Shown in pieces: positions 34,438-44,186 of a stretch of DNA of 64,000 nucleotides (its first letter is position 1; each line of letters starts with the position of its first letter). Source of the DNA: G965233625 sp965233625 (GTDB lineage: Bacteria > Planctomycetota > Planctomycetia > Pirellulales > Pirellulaceae); the NCBI GenBank assembly GCA_965233625.1, contig OZ247499.1:1054001-1118000 (forward strand), written 5' to 3'. The notes under the pieces are model-generated. The model saw nothing but the letters and a program-made list of their open reading frames with translations. It made no database searches and was not told the DNA's origin. Position numbers and translations under genes: made by a program.

Positions 34438-37020
34438 ATGAAACATTCTTTCTATCTTGGGCGCCATTCAACTCTCGCTGTCATATTCGCCGCGACGTTG
34501 CTGGCGTTGTCTCCGGGCGCTGTGGCAGCGGATTCTGCACAAACCGGGTTCACGCCCGGCTGGAAGAACCGTAACGATGCGGTCTGGCTCGGGCCGCACG
34601 TGTGGGCCAACCCGATGGAAGACTGGCGCATCGTTGGCGGCAGGGCGGAGTGCATCCGTGGCGGCGCCAACCGCAACGTGCACGCGCTGACGCATCAATT
34701 ACATAGCAATCGCGGCGACGCCGAAATGGCCGTTACGATTGGCCTGAGAGCGGGGAAGAAAGGCACTGCCGGTTTTGAGATTGGCATCCGCAGCGAGCTG
34801 GGCGATTACCGCAGCAGCTTGCTGCGCGGCCGCGGCATTCAAGCGGGCATCAGCACCAGCGGTGAGTTGTTCATCAACCGGCCGGGCGGCAAAACCGCCG
34901 CGCAGAAGCTTGTCATTGCGGCCCCGCAAAAAGGTGTGCGGTTGAATCTGAAGTTAACGCCCGGAGAAAACAACGAATCACCGTACACCCTGCGACTGAC
35001 CGCCACGGCGCCTGGCGGCGGTGAGCCATTGGCCACGGTCACAACGCAGGCGCCCGCGAATCAACTGGTTGGCAACATCGCCATCGTGAATAATTTCACA
35101 ACCGGCCGCCGCGCTAAGCCGGGGGCTGCAGGCGCCAGTGCTCAGTTCTGGTTTGCAGGTTGGGAAGCATCGGGTGCGAAACTTATGCATCATCCGCAAC
35201 AGGCGTGGGGGCCAGTGCTGTACGCGATGCACTCGCTCAGCCGTAACGTGCTAAAGATCACCGCGCAGCTGCCGCCTCTCGGCGCCGATGACCCGGATCA
35301 GGTTTATCTGATGGTTGAGGACGGCGGCAACTGGAAGCAGATCGCTGCGGCAACGATCGATAGCAACGCGCGGACAGCCCGCTTCCGGGTTGAGGACTGG
35401 GATAGTAGCCGCGATGTGCGTTATCGCGTTGTTTACCGCGGCAAATCGAAAGACGGTTCCGCCCAGGAGCACGATTTCACAGGAACGATCCGCAAAGATC
35501 CAGTCGCCAAAGAGGAAATTGTCGTAGCGGGCTTCACCGGCAATACGGACACCGGTTTTCCGAACGCCAGAATCGCAGCCAACGTCGCGATTCAGAACCC
35601 GGATGTGTTGATCTTCACGGGCGATCAGATTTACGAAAGTGTGGGCGGTTATGGCATTCACCGGAAGCCGGTGGATGTCGCGATTCTGAATTACCTGCGC
35701 AAAATCTACCTCTGGGGCTGGGCTTTCCGCGACATCATGCGCGATCGCCCTACGCTGGTGTTCCCGGATGATCACGATGTGTATCAGGGCAACATCTGGG
35801 GTAACGGCGGCAACAGTGTGCCCTCGATTGCCGAACACGCCCGCGGCGGTTACGCCATGCACAAAGACTTCGTCAACGCGATCCAGCGGACCCAGACCAG
35901 CCATCATCCCGATCCCTTCGACCCGGCGCCCGTGCAGCAGGGCATCGGCGTTTACTACGGCGATATGGTGTATGGGCGCATCAGTTTCGCCGTGATCGAA
36001 GACCGGAAATTCAAGTCTGGTCCAGAAGGTAATGTGAACACCTGGAAGGGCCGCCCCGACCATGTCCGCGACCCTAAGATCGACCCGGCAACATTGGATA
36101 AAAAGGGGCTGAAACTTCTAGGCGAGCGGCAATTGAAATTTCTGGACGCGTGGACGCAGGACTGGCGCGGCGCGGACATGAAGATGGTTTGTTCGCAGAC
36201 GATCTTCGTCAATCTGGCGAACTATCATGGCGCCGGGCAGCAGTACTTGGTTGCCGATCTCGACTCGAACGGCTGGCCGCAGACGCCACGCGATAACGCG
36301 CTGCGGGCGATCCGCCGTGGCTTCGCTTTTCATTATGCCGGCGATCAGCATCTGCCATCACTGGTGCAGTATGGCGTGGACGACTGGGGCGATGCGGGCT
36401 ATGCGTTTTGCGTGCCTTCCATCGCGGCGGGCTATCCACGCTCTTGGCGACCGGACCAGGAAGGTCGTCCCGTGCAGAACCGCCCCAAAACAGGGCTGCC
36501 CAATACGGGTGAATATAAAGATGGGCTGGGTAACCTGGTCACCGTGCATGCAATTGGTAACCCCGCAGCAAAGAACCGGCGGCCCGTGCTGGAACTGTTG
36601 CACGACAAGTCTTCTGGCCATGGCATCGTTCGATTGAATAAGAAGAATCGCACGATCAAAGTGGAATGCTGGCGCCTGCTGTTCGACGCGGCGAATCCGC
36701 AACCGGAAGATCAGTTTCCTGGCTTCCCGCACACGATTGCCATGCAGGACAACTACGGCCGTAAGGCGGCGGCCTATCTGCCAGAACTAAACGTCCAGGG
36801 CGCCAGCAATCCGGTGGTTTCCATCGCCGATGGCAAAACGGGCGAGCATGTGTATACGCTGCGCATCAACGGTGAGAAATTCCGGCCCAAAGTGTTTTCC
36901 GCCGGACAGTACACCGTGACGGTTACCGATGATTCGCAGGAGAAGTCTCGCAAAGTCACGTTGAAACTGGACAGTCAGGCAGAAGGCAAAGCCAGCAGCG
37001 TGATGGTGCGCTTCGACTGA
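34438..37020 (+). CDS. Exported PhoD-like phosphatase with N-terminal beta domain
   Basis: An 860-aa secreted protein. It has a signal peptide (about residues 10-30, ending AVAA) and an N-terminal beta-rich region to about residue 260 that resembles a lectin-like jelly roll. A PhoD-like metallophosphatase domain follows, with metal-binding motifs IFTGDQIYES, VFPDDHDVYQGNIWG and HYAGDQHLPSL. The C-terminal part is a beta domain (about 760-860). PhoD enzymes hydrolyse phosphodiesters and monoesters with Fe and Ca. The ATG is preceded by GAAGGAG. No obvious Pho box is seen upstream. The natural substrate is unknown. Confidence 0.9.
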   Translation: MKHSFYLGRHSTLAVIFAATLLALSPGAVAADSAQTGFTPGWKNRNDAVWLGPHVWANPMEDWRIVGGRAECIRGGANRNVHALTHQLHSNRGDAEMAVTIGLRAGKKGTAGFEIGIRSELGDYRSSLLRGRGIQAGISTSGELFINRPGGKTAAQKLVIAAPQKGVRLNLKLTPGENNESPYTLRLTATAPGGGEPLATVTTQAPANQLVGNIAIVNNFTTGRRAKPGAAGASAQFWFAGWEASGAKLMHHPQQAWGPVLYAMHSLSRNVLKITAQLPPLGADDPDQVYLMVEDGGNWKQIAAATIDSNARTARFRVEDWDSSRDVRYRVVYRGKSKDGSAQEHDFTGTIRKDPVAKEEIVVAGFTGNTDTGFPNARIAANVAIQNPDVLIFTGDQIYESVGGYGIHRKPVDVAILNYLRKIYLWGWAFRDIMRDRPTLVFPDDHDVYQGNIWGNGGNSVPSIAEHARGGYAMHKDFVNAIQRTQTSHHPDPFDPAPVQQGIGVYYGDMVYGRISFAVIEDRKFKSGPEGNVNTWKGRPDHVRDPKIDPATLDKKGLKLLGERQLKFLDAWTQDWRGADMKMVCSQTIFVNLANYHGAGQQYLVADLDSNGWPQTPRDNALRAIRRGFAFHYAGDQHLPSLVQYGVDDWGDAGYAFCVPSIAAGYPRSWRPDQEGRPVQNRPKTGLPNTGEYKDGLGNLVTVHAIGNPAAKNRRPVLELLHDKSSGHGIVRLNKKNRTIKVECWRLLFDAANPQPEDQFPGFPHTIAMQDNYGRKAAAYLPELNVQGASNPVVSIADGKTGEHVYTLRINGEKFRPKVFSAGQYTVTVTDDSQEKSRKVTLKLDSQAEGKASSVMVRFD

Positions 37021-37045
37021 TTTCAACTCTGCGAGGGCGGTCTGC

Positions 37046-37795
37046 TTACAACTTGCGGGTGGGCACGGCGCCGGGGGGCGGTTTGCTGCTGGCGCCGGGA
37101 CGGGCGATGATGCCTGCGGAACTGGCGAGCTTGTCAACATCCGTAACGAAAATGCTGCGTCGTTCGATCCGCAGACAGCCTTCGTCACGGAGCTGCCCTA
37201 ACAGGATGGTGACCGACTCGCGCGTGCTGCCTATGATGCTCGCCAGGTCCTGATGCGATAGCTTAATGCCGATTTCCAGATCACCGCCAGCCGCCGGCTG
37301 GCCATAGTCTTCGGATAGTTCCAGCAGCAGATGTGTCAGCCGCTCGCGATTGGAGTGAAATAGCAGGTACTTCAGCCGGCGTTCGATCCGTTTACGGCGC
37401 CAGCCGATAAGACGTGTGACGCCCAACGTAAAGCCCGCATGCTTATCCATCAGCGTGCGGATGGCATCAGCCGGAATGAGCACAACCGAACAGTTCACCG
37501 CGGCTTCGGCGTGTTCATCGCGGCTGGTTTCGTCCAGCACGGCAAGTTCGCCGAAAACTTCACCCGGTTCAATCAACGCCAGGATCGTCTGTTTGCCCTC
37601 GGGAGAGAAGCCACAGATTTTTACGCGGCCCCTGGTCAGCAGCATCACGCCATTGGCTGCGTCGCTAGGCAGATACACGGGGGCGCCACGCGAAAACTTC
37701 CGCACGCGCGCACGGCGTTCCAGCTCGCGGATTTCATCTTCCGCAAGCTGCTCAAATAAGTTGCACTGTTTGATGTACCAGAACTCCGCGGCCAT
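37046..37795 (-). CDS. Crp/Fnr family transcriptional regulator
   Basis: A 249-aa DNA-binding regulator. Residues 10-130 form a cyclic-nucleotide-binding beta-roll (RGAPVYLPSD, GRVKICGFSPEGKQTILALIEPGEVFGELAVLDE). A dimer helix and a winged helix-turn-helix follow, with LSHQDLASIIGSTRESVTILLGQLRDEG. The N-terminal Cys cluster of Fnr is absent, so it is not an iron-sulfur oxygen sensor of that type. The roll carries FGELAVLD but no clear cAMP-binding Arg-Ser pair, so the effector is unknown. The Pro-rich tail is unusual. ATG 37795 has AGGAG upstream. Confidence 0.9.
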   Translation of the reverse strand: MAAEFWYIKQCNLFEQLAEDEIRELERRARVRKFSRGAPVYLPSDAANGVMLLTRGRVKICGFSPEGKQTILALIEPGEVFGELAVLDETSRDEHAEAAVNCSVVLIPADAIRTLMDKHAGFTLGVTRLIGWRRKRIERRLKYLLFHSNRERLTHLLLELSEDYGQPAAGGDLEIGIKLSHQDLASIIGSTRESVTILLGQLRDEGCLRIERRSIFVTDVDKLASSAGIIARPGASSKPPPGAVPTRKL

Positions 37796-38049
37796 TACGG
37801 CTCCTGCGGCGACTACCGTTCGCGTTTAAACATCACGACATCGTAATGGTCGATACGTAAACTTTTATGTTAATGTTCTGAGTCATCGCCCGGAAGTTGC
37901 CTTGGTGTCATCATGGGTTGATATTTCGCACATTCGTCCAAGTCGAAAACATGCTGCCGGATGAAACGTGTGCAAGCTCACAGACGGAGACTGCCGTCTA
38001 ACCTAGGATCGTACTTAGAAGGGGAACGATTATCCTTAAAGGAACGCCG

Positions 38050-38889
38050 ATGCACCGCCGCCGGATTTTTGCCATATGCGGGATCTTCTTCGCAGTTGTC
38101 ATCTGCGGCGGACTGATACCTGTTTTTGCCGGAACGAAAGTTTACGTGGGCGAGAAAACGCCAGCGTCGCAGCAGGTGTCGATGGATGAAATAGACCATT
38201 CTGCCTATGACGCGTTGTTGCGGAAGTACGTCAATGCGGCGGGCGATGTTAACTATGCCGCCTGGCATAAGAACGCTGCGGACCGGAAGCGGCTTGAAGC
38301 CTATCTGCAAGAGCTCTCACGCGCATCCCGGCGCCTGCCGGCCAGCCGGAACGCTAAGCTTGCGTACTGGATAAACGCTTACAACGCCGTGACTTTACAC
38401 GGCATCCTGCGTGAGTATCCGACCACCAGCATCCGGAACCACACGGCGAAATTCTTTGGCTATAACATCTGGCACGATCTGCTTTTGACCGTAGGTGTTG
38501 AGTACATTTCTTTAGACCAGATTGAGCACAACGTGCTGCGGAAAATGAACGAGCCGCGGATTCACTTCGCAATTGTCTGTGCATCAAAAAGCTGCCCGCG
38601 GTTACTCAACCGCGCTTACACCGGCGCCAAGCTAGAAGAACAACTGGTGGCGAACACAAAGCACTTCTTTGCCAATCCGTTGCACTTCAAACATCAAGGC
38701 GGATCGTTCAAGCTCTCCGCTATTCTCAGCTGGTTTGCCGCAGACTTCGGATCCAGCAAGGCGAGCCAGTTGAAGACGATCGCACCCTATCTACCAACAG
38801 AAGCTGCCCGCGAAGCTGCGGCGAACAATTCGGTCAGTGTTTCCTATCTGGAATATGACTGGAGCCTGAACGAAAAGAAGCCGCGTTGA
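38050..38889 (+). CDS. Exported DUF547 protein
   Basis: A 279-aa protein with an N-terminal hydrophobic signal or anchor (residues 6-27). The DUF547 domain has the hallmark AYWINAYNAVTLHGIL, the FAIVCASKSCPRL segment with the conserved Cys, and the SWFAADFG motif. DUF547 has been suggested to adopt a papain-like or transglutaminase-like fold, but its activity is not established. It stands in its own unit, flanked by a divergent Crp-type regulator (254-base spacer) and a terminator-like hairpin. Confidence 0.85.
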   Translation: MHRRRIFAICGIFFAVVICGGLIPVFAGTKVYVGEKTPASQQVSMDEIDHSAYDALLRKYVNAAGDVNYAAWHKNAADRKRLEAYLQELSRASRRLPASRNAKLAYWINAYNAVTLHGILREYPTTSIRNHTAKFFGYNIWHDLLLTVGVEYISLDQIEHNVLRKMNEPRIHFAIVCASKSCPRLLNRAYTGAKLEEQLVANTKHFFANPLHFKHQGGSFKLSAILSWFAADFGSSKASQLKTIAPYLPTEAAREAAANNSVSVSYLEYDWSLNEKKPR

Positions 38890-38898
38890 GCGTATCCC

Positions 38899-38948
38899 GG
38901 CGACGATGTCGAAGGCTTATTCAGCCGGTCGCCGTCGCCCGTGTTTTT
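38899..38948 (+). terminator. Terminator-like hairpin after DUF547 gene
   Basis: GGCGACG (38899-38905) pairs with CGTCGCC (38933-38939), with an inner GGCT/AGCC stem. It is followed by CGTGTTTTT. The long loop makes it less certain than a classical terminator. Confidence 0.5.
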
Positions 38949-38963
38949 GACTAAACTGCCGGG

Positions 38964-39884
38964 ATGAATCACCGTGTTTCTGCAGATCAGCCATTGCCCC
39001 ACAGCGTCATAAGCTGGTGCCTGCGCGTGGTGATCGCATTGCAGTGCACCGGCGCCGCCATCGCGGTACTCCTGGCGCCGGTGGAAAAACAACCCGCGTT
39101 GCAGCGGCTACTGATTACGCAGGCTAACTTCAGCGCCGAAACGGCCCGCTCTGGGGTGCATCTCGCCACCTGGGCGATGCTGATCTGCGGCCTGCTGCTG
39201 CTTTTTATTCCGTTGTTAAGTGTGTTAGAGCGCAGGCTGGCCGAAAAGCCGTTGCAGCTTTTGCCTAGCATCGTCTGGCAGGCTCCGCTGCTGCTGACAG
39301 TCGTTGCCTGGCAGGTTTTTTACGCCATCGCATCCACCGCCAGCGGCAGCGATTACAGCCAGTGGTCTGCGGCTTCGCAGGCAGTACGTTGGGCCACGCC
39401 GTTAGCGTTGCTGCTGCTGGCGCCTTCGCTGCGTGGCGGTCTGCCCTCGACGCAGCGGATGGATGATGCGGTCTCGCTGCTGCGGTTTGCAGCTGCAGCC
39501 ACGTTTACCGCTCATGGGGTGAAAGCGTTGTTGTTGCACAAGCCCTTCGAAGTCCTCGTCATTAATTCTGCGAGGAATCTCATCTGGCTGGATGCTTCGG
39601 CTGTCAGCATCGCACCGCTGCTGCAGTTGATTGGCGTGCTGGACATCCTGTTGGCGGTGTTGCTGGTGACCACACGCTGGCGGTGGGTTCCGGCCTATAT
39701 GGCAGCCTGGGGCTTTATTGCCGCCGCCAGCCGGATTACTGCGCACGGGCTGTATGCCTATCCAGAAGCTTTGCTGCGGACGGCCAATGGCGGTGCGGCG
39801 CTGGCTGTGTTTCTTGTCTGGTGTGTCTGGCTGTACGTTCAGCGGCAGGCGGACGAAGAACGGCTGGAAAGCTATAACCGGTAG
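38964..39884 (+). CDS. Polytopic membrane protein (possibly DoxX-like)
   Basis: A 306-aa integral membrane protein with about eight hydrophobic segments. The C-terminal half (LLRFAAAATFTAHGVKALL, LLQLIGVLDILLAVLL, ITAHGLYAYPEALLRTANGGAAL) resembles DoxX-like small membrane proteins, with conserved His and Glu/Asp in the membrane. The N-terminal half is less typical. The function is unknown. The gene is followed after 59 bases by polX. Confidence 0.65.
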   Translation: MNHRVSADQPLPHSVISWCLRVVIALQCTGAAIAVLLAPVEKQPALQRLLITQANFSAETARSGVHLATWAMLICGLLLLFIPLLSVLERRLAEKPLQLLPSIVWQAPLLLTVVAWQVFYAIASTASGSDYSQWSAASQAVRWATPLALLLLAPSLRGGLPSTQRMDDAVSLLRFAAAATFTAHGVKALLLHKPFEVLVINSARNLIWLDASAVSIAPLLQLIGVLDILLAVLLVTTRWRWVPAYMAAWGFIAAASRITAHGLYAYPEALLRTANGGAALAVFLVWCVWLYVQRQADEERLESYNR

Positions 39885-39943
39885 TCAGCCGCCATCTGTT
39901 AGAATGCAATGTCGCATTTCCGTACGCTTCAGGAGAACCTCCG

Positions 39944-41677
39944 ATGACCAACAGCGATATCGCTTCAATCCTCGATGAAATCGCTGACCTGCTTGAATTC
40001 CAGGGCGCCAACGGGTTCCGCGTGCGGGCGTATCGCAACGGAGCGCGGGCTATCTCGGATCTTGGGCAATCCGTGAAGGCGATTGTGGAAGACGACCCGG
40101 CGAAGCTGCAGGAGATCGATGGCGTTGGAAAAAGTGTCGCCGAAAAGTGCGTGGAACTTGTGCGGGACGGACAGCTGGAACAACTCAACGAATTGCGCAA
40201 AGCAGTGCCCGAAAGCGCGCTCGCCATCATGCGTATTCCAGGGCTCGGCCCGAAAAAGGCCGCCGCCTTATTCAAGCAACTGGGTGTAAAGACACTGCAA
40301 GATGTGAAGCAGGCGTGCGAGGATCAGAAAGTCCGCGAGCTAAAGGGTTTTGGCGCGAAGACAGAAGAAACCATTCTGAAGGGAATCCCGCTGGCCGAAG
40401 AAGGCGAAAAACGCATCTACTGGCAGGCGGCCGACGAACTTGCCGCAGCGATGCGTGAACATCTTGGCCAGTGCGATGGCATCAGCAAACTTGAACTGGC
40501 CGGCAGTTACCGCCGCGGCAAGGAAACCGTCGGTGATCTCGACGTGCTGGTAGTAGCAGACGATGTGGATGAAGTCATGGACCTGTTCGGCGACTTCAAT
40601 GGCGTCGAAACTGTGTTAGCGCGTGGCGGCACCAAGATGTCTGTGCGACTGACCACCGGCTTTCAGATTGACCTGCGCGTTGTGCCGGCTGAATCATTCG
40701 GCGCCGCCTTGCAGTACTTCACGGGCTCTAAAGAACACAATGTGGTGCTCCGCGGCAAAGCCCGGCAGGCGGGTTTGAAGATCAATGAGTACGGCGTGTT
40801 CCGCGTTGAAGGTGACGAAGAAACTTATATCGCGGGTGAGACAGAAGAAGATGTGTACGCTACTTTGAAAATGCCTGTCTTCGCACCGGAAACGCGCGAG
40901 AACCGTGGCGAGTTTGACTGGGCGGAAGAAGGCGAGCTGCCGGATCTGATTGAACTGGAAGACCTGGTCGCCGACCTGCACATGCATACCACCGAGACAG
41001 ACGGCAAAGCTTCTCTGGAGGAGATGGTGGAAGCGGCCCGCAAGCGTGGTCTGAAATACATCGCCATCACAGATCACTCGAAACGCGTGACCATGGCGCG
41101 CGGACTGGATGAAGACCGGCTGCTGAAGCAGTGGGAGGAAATTGACAAGCTGAACGAAAAGCTCGGCCGCAAATTCACCGTGCTCAAGGGCATCGAGTGC
41201 GACATCCTGGAGAAAGGCGGGATGGACCTGGATGACAAGGTTCTGTCACAGGCTGACTGGGTGCTTGCCAGCGTGCACTATGGTCAGCAGCAAGCGTCCG
41301 AACAGATTACGAAACGTATTGTGGAAGCCATCGAGAACCCGCATGTCGATTGCATCGCCCATCCGACGGGACGGCTTCTCAACCGCCGCGAACCTTATGC
41401 GGTAGATATGGATGCCGTGTTCGAAGCGGTGAAGAAACACAAAAAGCTACTGGAGCTGAACGCAAACCCTGTGCGGCTGGACCTGAACGACGTTCACTGC
41501 GCGGCAGCCAAGCGGCACGGCATTCCCATTGTTATCAGTACGGACGCCCATAGCATCGAAGATCTGGGGCTGATGCGCTATGGTGTAGTGCAGGCCCGTC
41601 GTGGCGGCCTGACCAAGAAAGATGTGGCCAACACGCGCACCTGGAAGCAGATGCAGAAACTGATGCCGAAGGGCTGA
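39944..41677 (+). CDS. polX: DNA polymerase/3'-5' exonuclease PolX
   Basis: A 577-aa family X DNA polymerase fused to a PHP nuclease, the bacterial PolX layout used in gap filling and base excision repair. Two helix-hairpin-helix elements (LQEIDGVGKSVAEK, IMRIPGLGPKKAA) lie in the N-terminal 8-kDa and fingers region. The palm has GSYRRGKETVGDLDVLV with catalytic D198 and D200. The C-terminal PHP domain has metal motifs DLHMHTTETDG, AITDHSKR, SVHYG, IAHPTGR and STDAHS. The ATG is preceded by AGGAGAA. It converges with the exporter operon after 16 bases. Confidence 0.95.
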   Translation: MTNSDIASILDEIADLLEFQGANGFRVRAYRNGARAISDLGQSVKAIVEDDPAKLQEIDGVGKSVAEKCVELVRDGQLEQLNELRKAVPESALAIMRIPGLGPKKAAALFKQLGVKTLQDVKQACEDQKVRELKGFGAKTEETILKGIPLAEEGEKRIYWQAADELAAAMREHLGQCDGISKLELAGSYRRGKETVGDLDVLVVADDVDEVMDLFGDFNGVETVLARGGTKMSVRLTTGFQIDLRVVPAESFGAALQYFTGSKEHNVVLRGKARQAGLKINEYGVFRVEGDEETYIAGETEEDVYATLKMPVFAPETRENRGEFDWAEEGELPDLIELEDLVADLHMHTTETDGKASLEEMVEAARKRGLKYIAITDHSKRVTMARGLDEDRLLKQWEEIDKLNEKLGRKFTVLKGIECDILEKGGMDLDDKVLSQADWVLASVHYGQQQASEQITKRIVEAIENPHVDCIAHPTGRLLNRREPYAVDMDAVFEAVKKHKKLLELNANPVRLDLNDVHCAAAKRHGIPIVISTDAHSIEDLGLMRYGVVQARRGGLTKKDVANTRTWKQMQKLMPKG

Positions 41678-41693
41678 ACCGATGGGCGGTATT

Positions 41694-42389
41694 TTACGCG
41701 GTCCGCACCGGATTTAGCACGTCGCTTTGCAGGTTGCCGTCACGCAGACGGATGACCCGTTTGGCCCGTTCGGCGACTTCGTCTTCGTGCGTGACCATGA
41801 TAATGGTGCGGCCCTCAGCGTTTAGACGATCAAACAACGTCAGAATTTCTTCCGTGGTTACCGAGTCCAGGTTACCCGTCGCTTCGTCTGCCAGAATGAA
41901 GTACGGATCGTTGACGAGGCTGCGGGCAATGGCCACGCGTTGCTGCTGACCACCGGAAAGCTGCGTCGGCCTGTGGTCAAGCCGTTCGCCCAGACCGACC
42001 ATCTGCGCCAGTTCGATGCAGCGCTTGCGTGAGGCGCTATTGAGTTTGCCCTGATAATAGAGTGGCACTTCGATGTTTTCGACGACCGTCAGCTGCTGAA
42101 TGAGGTTGTAAGACTGGAACACAAAGCCAATGCGTGTAGCGCGGACCCAGGCCAGTTCGTCGTCATTCATATTCGCTGCATCATCTTCGCCCAGCAGGAA
42201 AGAGCCGGATGTGGGCGTGTCGAGACAACCCAGAAGGTTAAGCAGCGTACTCTTGCCGGAGCCAGACGGCCCCATGATGGCGACATAGTCGCCCGCCGGC
42301 ACATCAAACGACACGCCGCGTAGCGCACGGACGGTTTCGCTCTTCAACCGGTACTCTCTAGCAAGATCGCGGATGCGGACGGCGTACAT
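41694..42389 (-). CDS. ABC transporter ATP-binding protein, MacB/LolD type
   Basis: A 231-aa ATPase with Walker A GPSGSGKST, the signature LSGGQQQR, Walker B FILADEATGNLD, and the LolD/MacB-specific stretch LAWVRATRIGFVFQSYNLI. It should energise a mechanotransmission-type exporter. It starts three bases after the adaptor gene stop; its ribosome binding site (GGGAGG) is within the adaptor's last codons, so translation is coupled. The likely permease is the separate gene at 47388-48716. Confidence 0.95.
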   Translation of the reverse strand: MYAVRIRDLAREYRLKSETVRALRGVSFDVPAGDYVAIMGPSGSGKSTLLNLLGCLDTPTSGSFLLGEDDAANMNDDELAWVRATRIGFVFQSYNLIQQLTVVENIEVPLYYQGKLNSASRKRCIELAQMVGLGERLDHRPTQLSGGQQQRVAIARSLVNDPYFILADEATGNLDSVTTEEILTLFDRLNAEGRTIIMVTHEDEVAERAKRVIRLRDGNLQSDVLNPVRTA

Positions 42390-42392
42390 GCA

Positions 42393-44186
42393 TCAACCTC
42401 CCGCCGGCGCTCTTCCACCCGCAGCGCCACCACCGCCAGGACGACCGCCTCCAGGTGCACCACCGCCGGGTGGGCCGCCGGCCGCTTTCAGCTTCGCCAT
42501 CGCGGCGAGGAATTCAGACTTGCTTACGGCGCCGTCGGCGTCTTTATCAGCCGCCTTGAGCATCTCACCGAATTTGCCCGCCGCGGCCAGTTCACCGCTG
42601 CTTAGATTGCCGTCGCCGTCGCTGTCGTATTTTTTGAACGCATCGTTGGCCGATGGGCGTTTCTTTGGCTTCTCAGCCTTTTTGGGCTTCTCTGGCTTGG
42701 GCAGCGGTGGAAGGTTGTCGGGCAATTCAAGCAGCTGTTTGTAGCGTCGCGGATACATCGCTACCTGCTCACCTTCGCGCAGGTTGCCTGATTCAATGGT
42801 TACTGTCTTGTCGTTGCTGGAACCGATTTCCACCTTGCGTGTCTCATAGCCATCTTCCACTTTGACTAGGATGAACATGCGGCCTTCGTGTTCGACCAGC
42901 GCTTGCACCGGCACCTGGATTGCCTGAGAACGCTGCTCAACGTGAATTTCCACCGCAGCCGTCTGCCCAGGGCGGAGGTTGGCGGGCGGATCGATGATCT
43001 TCACATAGGTTGCGTATTCCTTCACATTGCCGCTGGTCCAGCTCGATGGCTCTGCGTACTGGTTCACCTTGACGACTTCGCCACGGAATTCCTGATTGGC
43101 GAACGCCTCGAAGGTGATCGTGGCAGGCATGCCGACGTCGATCAGCGTGACGCGGGCTTCGTTAACGCTTGTCTTCACCTGCATCTGCGTGGGATCGGGG
43201 ATGCGGATGATCGACTGACCTTCACGCACCGAGGCGCCTTCTTCCACCACGAATTCTGCGTTGCCACGTCCGCTGAATGTATTGGCGTGTACTACCTGTC
43301 CAGCTTCCGGCGAGTAGATGGTGCAGCCTGCAATTGCTTCTTCCAGTTCTTGAAGCTTCTTTTCCTCAAGGGCGTAGCTGTGCACTTCCGCTTTGAACTT
43401 GGCCTCGGCCGTGTTCAGTTCGCTTTGCAGGGTTTTCAGGTTCTTGTCACGCGTGAACTGATTAAGCACGTCGCGTTTCTTTTCGGCAATCTGCTTGTCC
43501 GTTTCAGCCTTCTCCACGGCGAACAGATCAGCTTCCAGTTGCAGCTGCGTCACGTAGCCTTTGGCGGCAAGACGTTCGCTATATCGTGCGTACTCAACCG
43601 CCCGGCGGTAGTTTTCCTGTGCGACCAGGATCTCTGCCTCAATCCCTTTGAGTTCCTGAAGAAAAAGGCCGTCACGATATTCTTCGAGCGCGGTCTTGGC
43701 GGCATTTACTGAGTTTTCAGCCTGTTCCTTCAAGGCGCGGCTGGTGTTGAGATTGATCTGCTGTTGATCGCGTTCCGCCTCCAGGGCGGACGAATCAAGC
43801 TGCACGACTTCGTCGCCCTTTTTCACCATCGTGCCTTCAGGGATGACACTCAGAATGATCGTGCCCGCACGGTCGCGCGCCTTCACGGTGCACTTAATTT
43901 CGACGTTGTTAGAGCTTTCGACCGCACCCTGGTCCACCACATCGTGAACAAACTCACCTTTGATCGCTTCCGCAAGCAGCGGCTCTTCTCCCAGCGAGCT
44001 ATCGTCAGCCAAGAGGAAATAACCAACCACTCCGCCCGCTACCAGCATGAAGGCAATCACAAGCACGACAATCCACGTTGAACCGCCATGCCGCCTGCGG
44101 GTAGCGCGGAACGGAATGCTCTGCGGACGAGCGTCGGGAGGGTTTGCCGGGGAAAGAAGGGCGTGGCAGCGTTTCAGACGAAGCAT
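42393..44186 (-). CDS. HlyD/MacA-like periplasmic adaptor with C-terminal EF-hands
   Basis: A 597-aa membrane-fusion protein. A single N-terminal membrane helix (about residues 37-58) is followed by a split lipoyl/hairpin region with long coiled coils (about 120-285), beta-barrel domains, and a MacA-like end (EGEQVAMYPRRYKQLLELPDNLPPL). A Lys/Pro-rich linker and two EF-hand loops follow, DSDGDGNLSSGE (521-532) and DKDADGAVSKSE (547-558). The protein ends in a Gly/Pro-rich tail. EF-hands are not part of standard adaptors and suggest calcium binding in the periplasm. The ATG is preceded by AAGGAAG. It is the first gene of the adaptor-ATPase operon. Confidence 0.92.
   Translation of the reverse strand: MLRLKRCHALLSPANPPDARPQSIPFRATRRRHGGSTWIVVLVIAFMLVAGGVVGYFLLADDSSLGEEPLLAEAIKGEFVHDVVDQGAVESSNNVEIKCTVKARDRAGTIILSVIPEGTMVKKGDEVVQLDSSALEAERDQQQINLNTSRALKEQAENSVNAAKTALEEYRDGLFLQELKGIEAEILVAQENYRRAVEYARYSERLAAKGYVTQLQLEADLFAVEKAETDKQIAEKKRDVLNQFTRDKNLKTLQSELNTAEAKFKAEVHSYALEEKKLQELEEAIAGCTIYSPEAGQVVHANTFSGRGNAEFVVEEGASVREGQSIIRIPDPTQMQVKTSVNEARVTLIDVGMPATITFEAFANQEFRGEVVKVNQYAEPSSWTSGNVKEYATYVKIIDPPANLRPGQTAAVEIHVEQRSQAIQVPVQALVEHEGRMFILVKVEDGYETRKVEIGSSNDKTVTIESGNLREGEQVAMYPRRYKQLLELPDNLPPLPKPEKPKKAEKPKKRPSANDAFKKYDSDGDGNLSSGELAAAGKFGEMLKAADKDADGAVSKSEFLAAMAKLKAAGGPPGGGAPGGGRPGGGGAAGGRAPAGG

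Noticed and set aside
42396..42480. Repetitive GGT/CCA-rich tract, considered as a repeat array
   Set aside because: It encodes the Gly/Pro-rich tail of the adaptor and is not a regular DNA repeat.
42888..43712. 274-aa open frame opposite the adaptor gene
   Set aside because: It is a shadow frame within the coiled-coil region of the adaptor. The biased composition is explained by sense codon usage.
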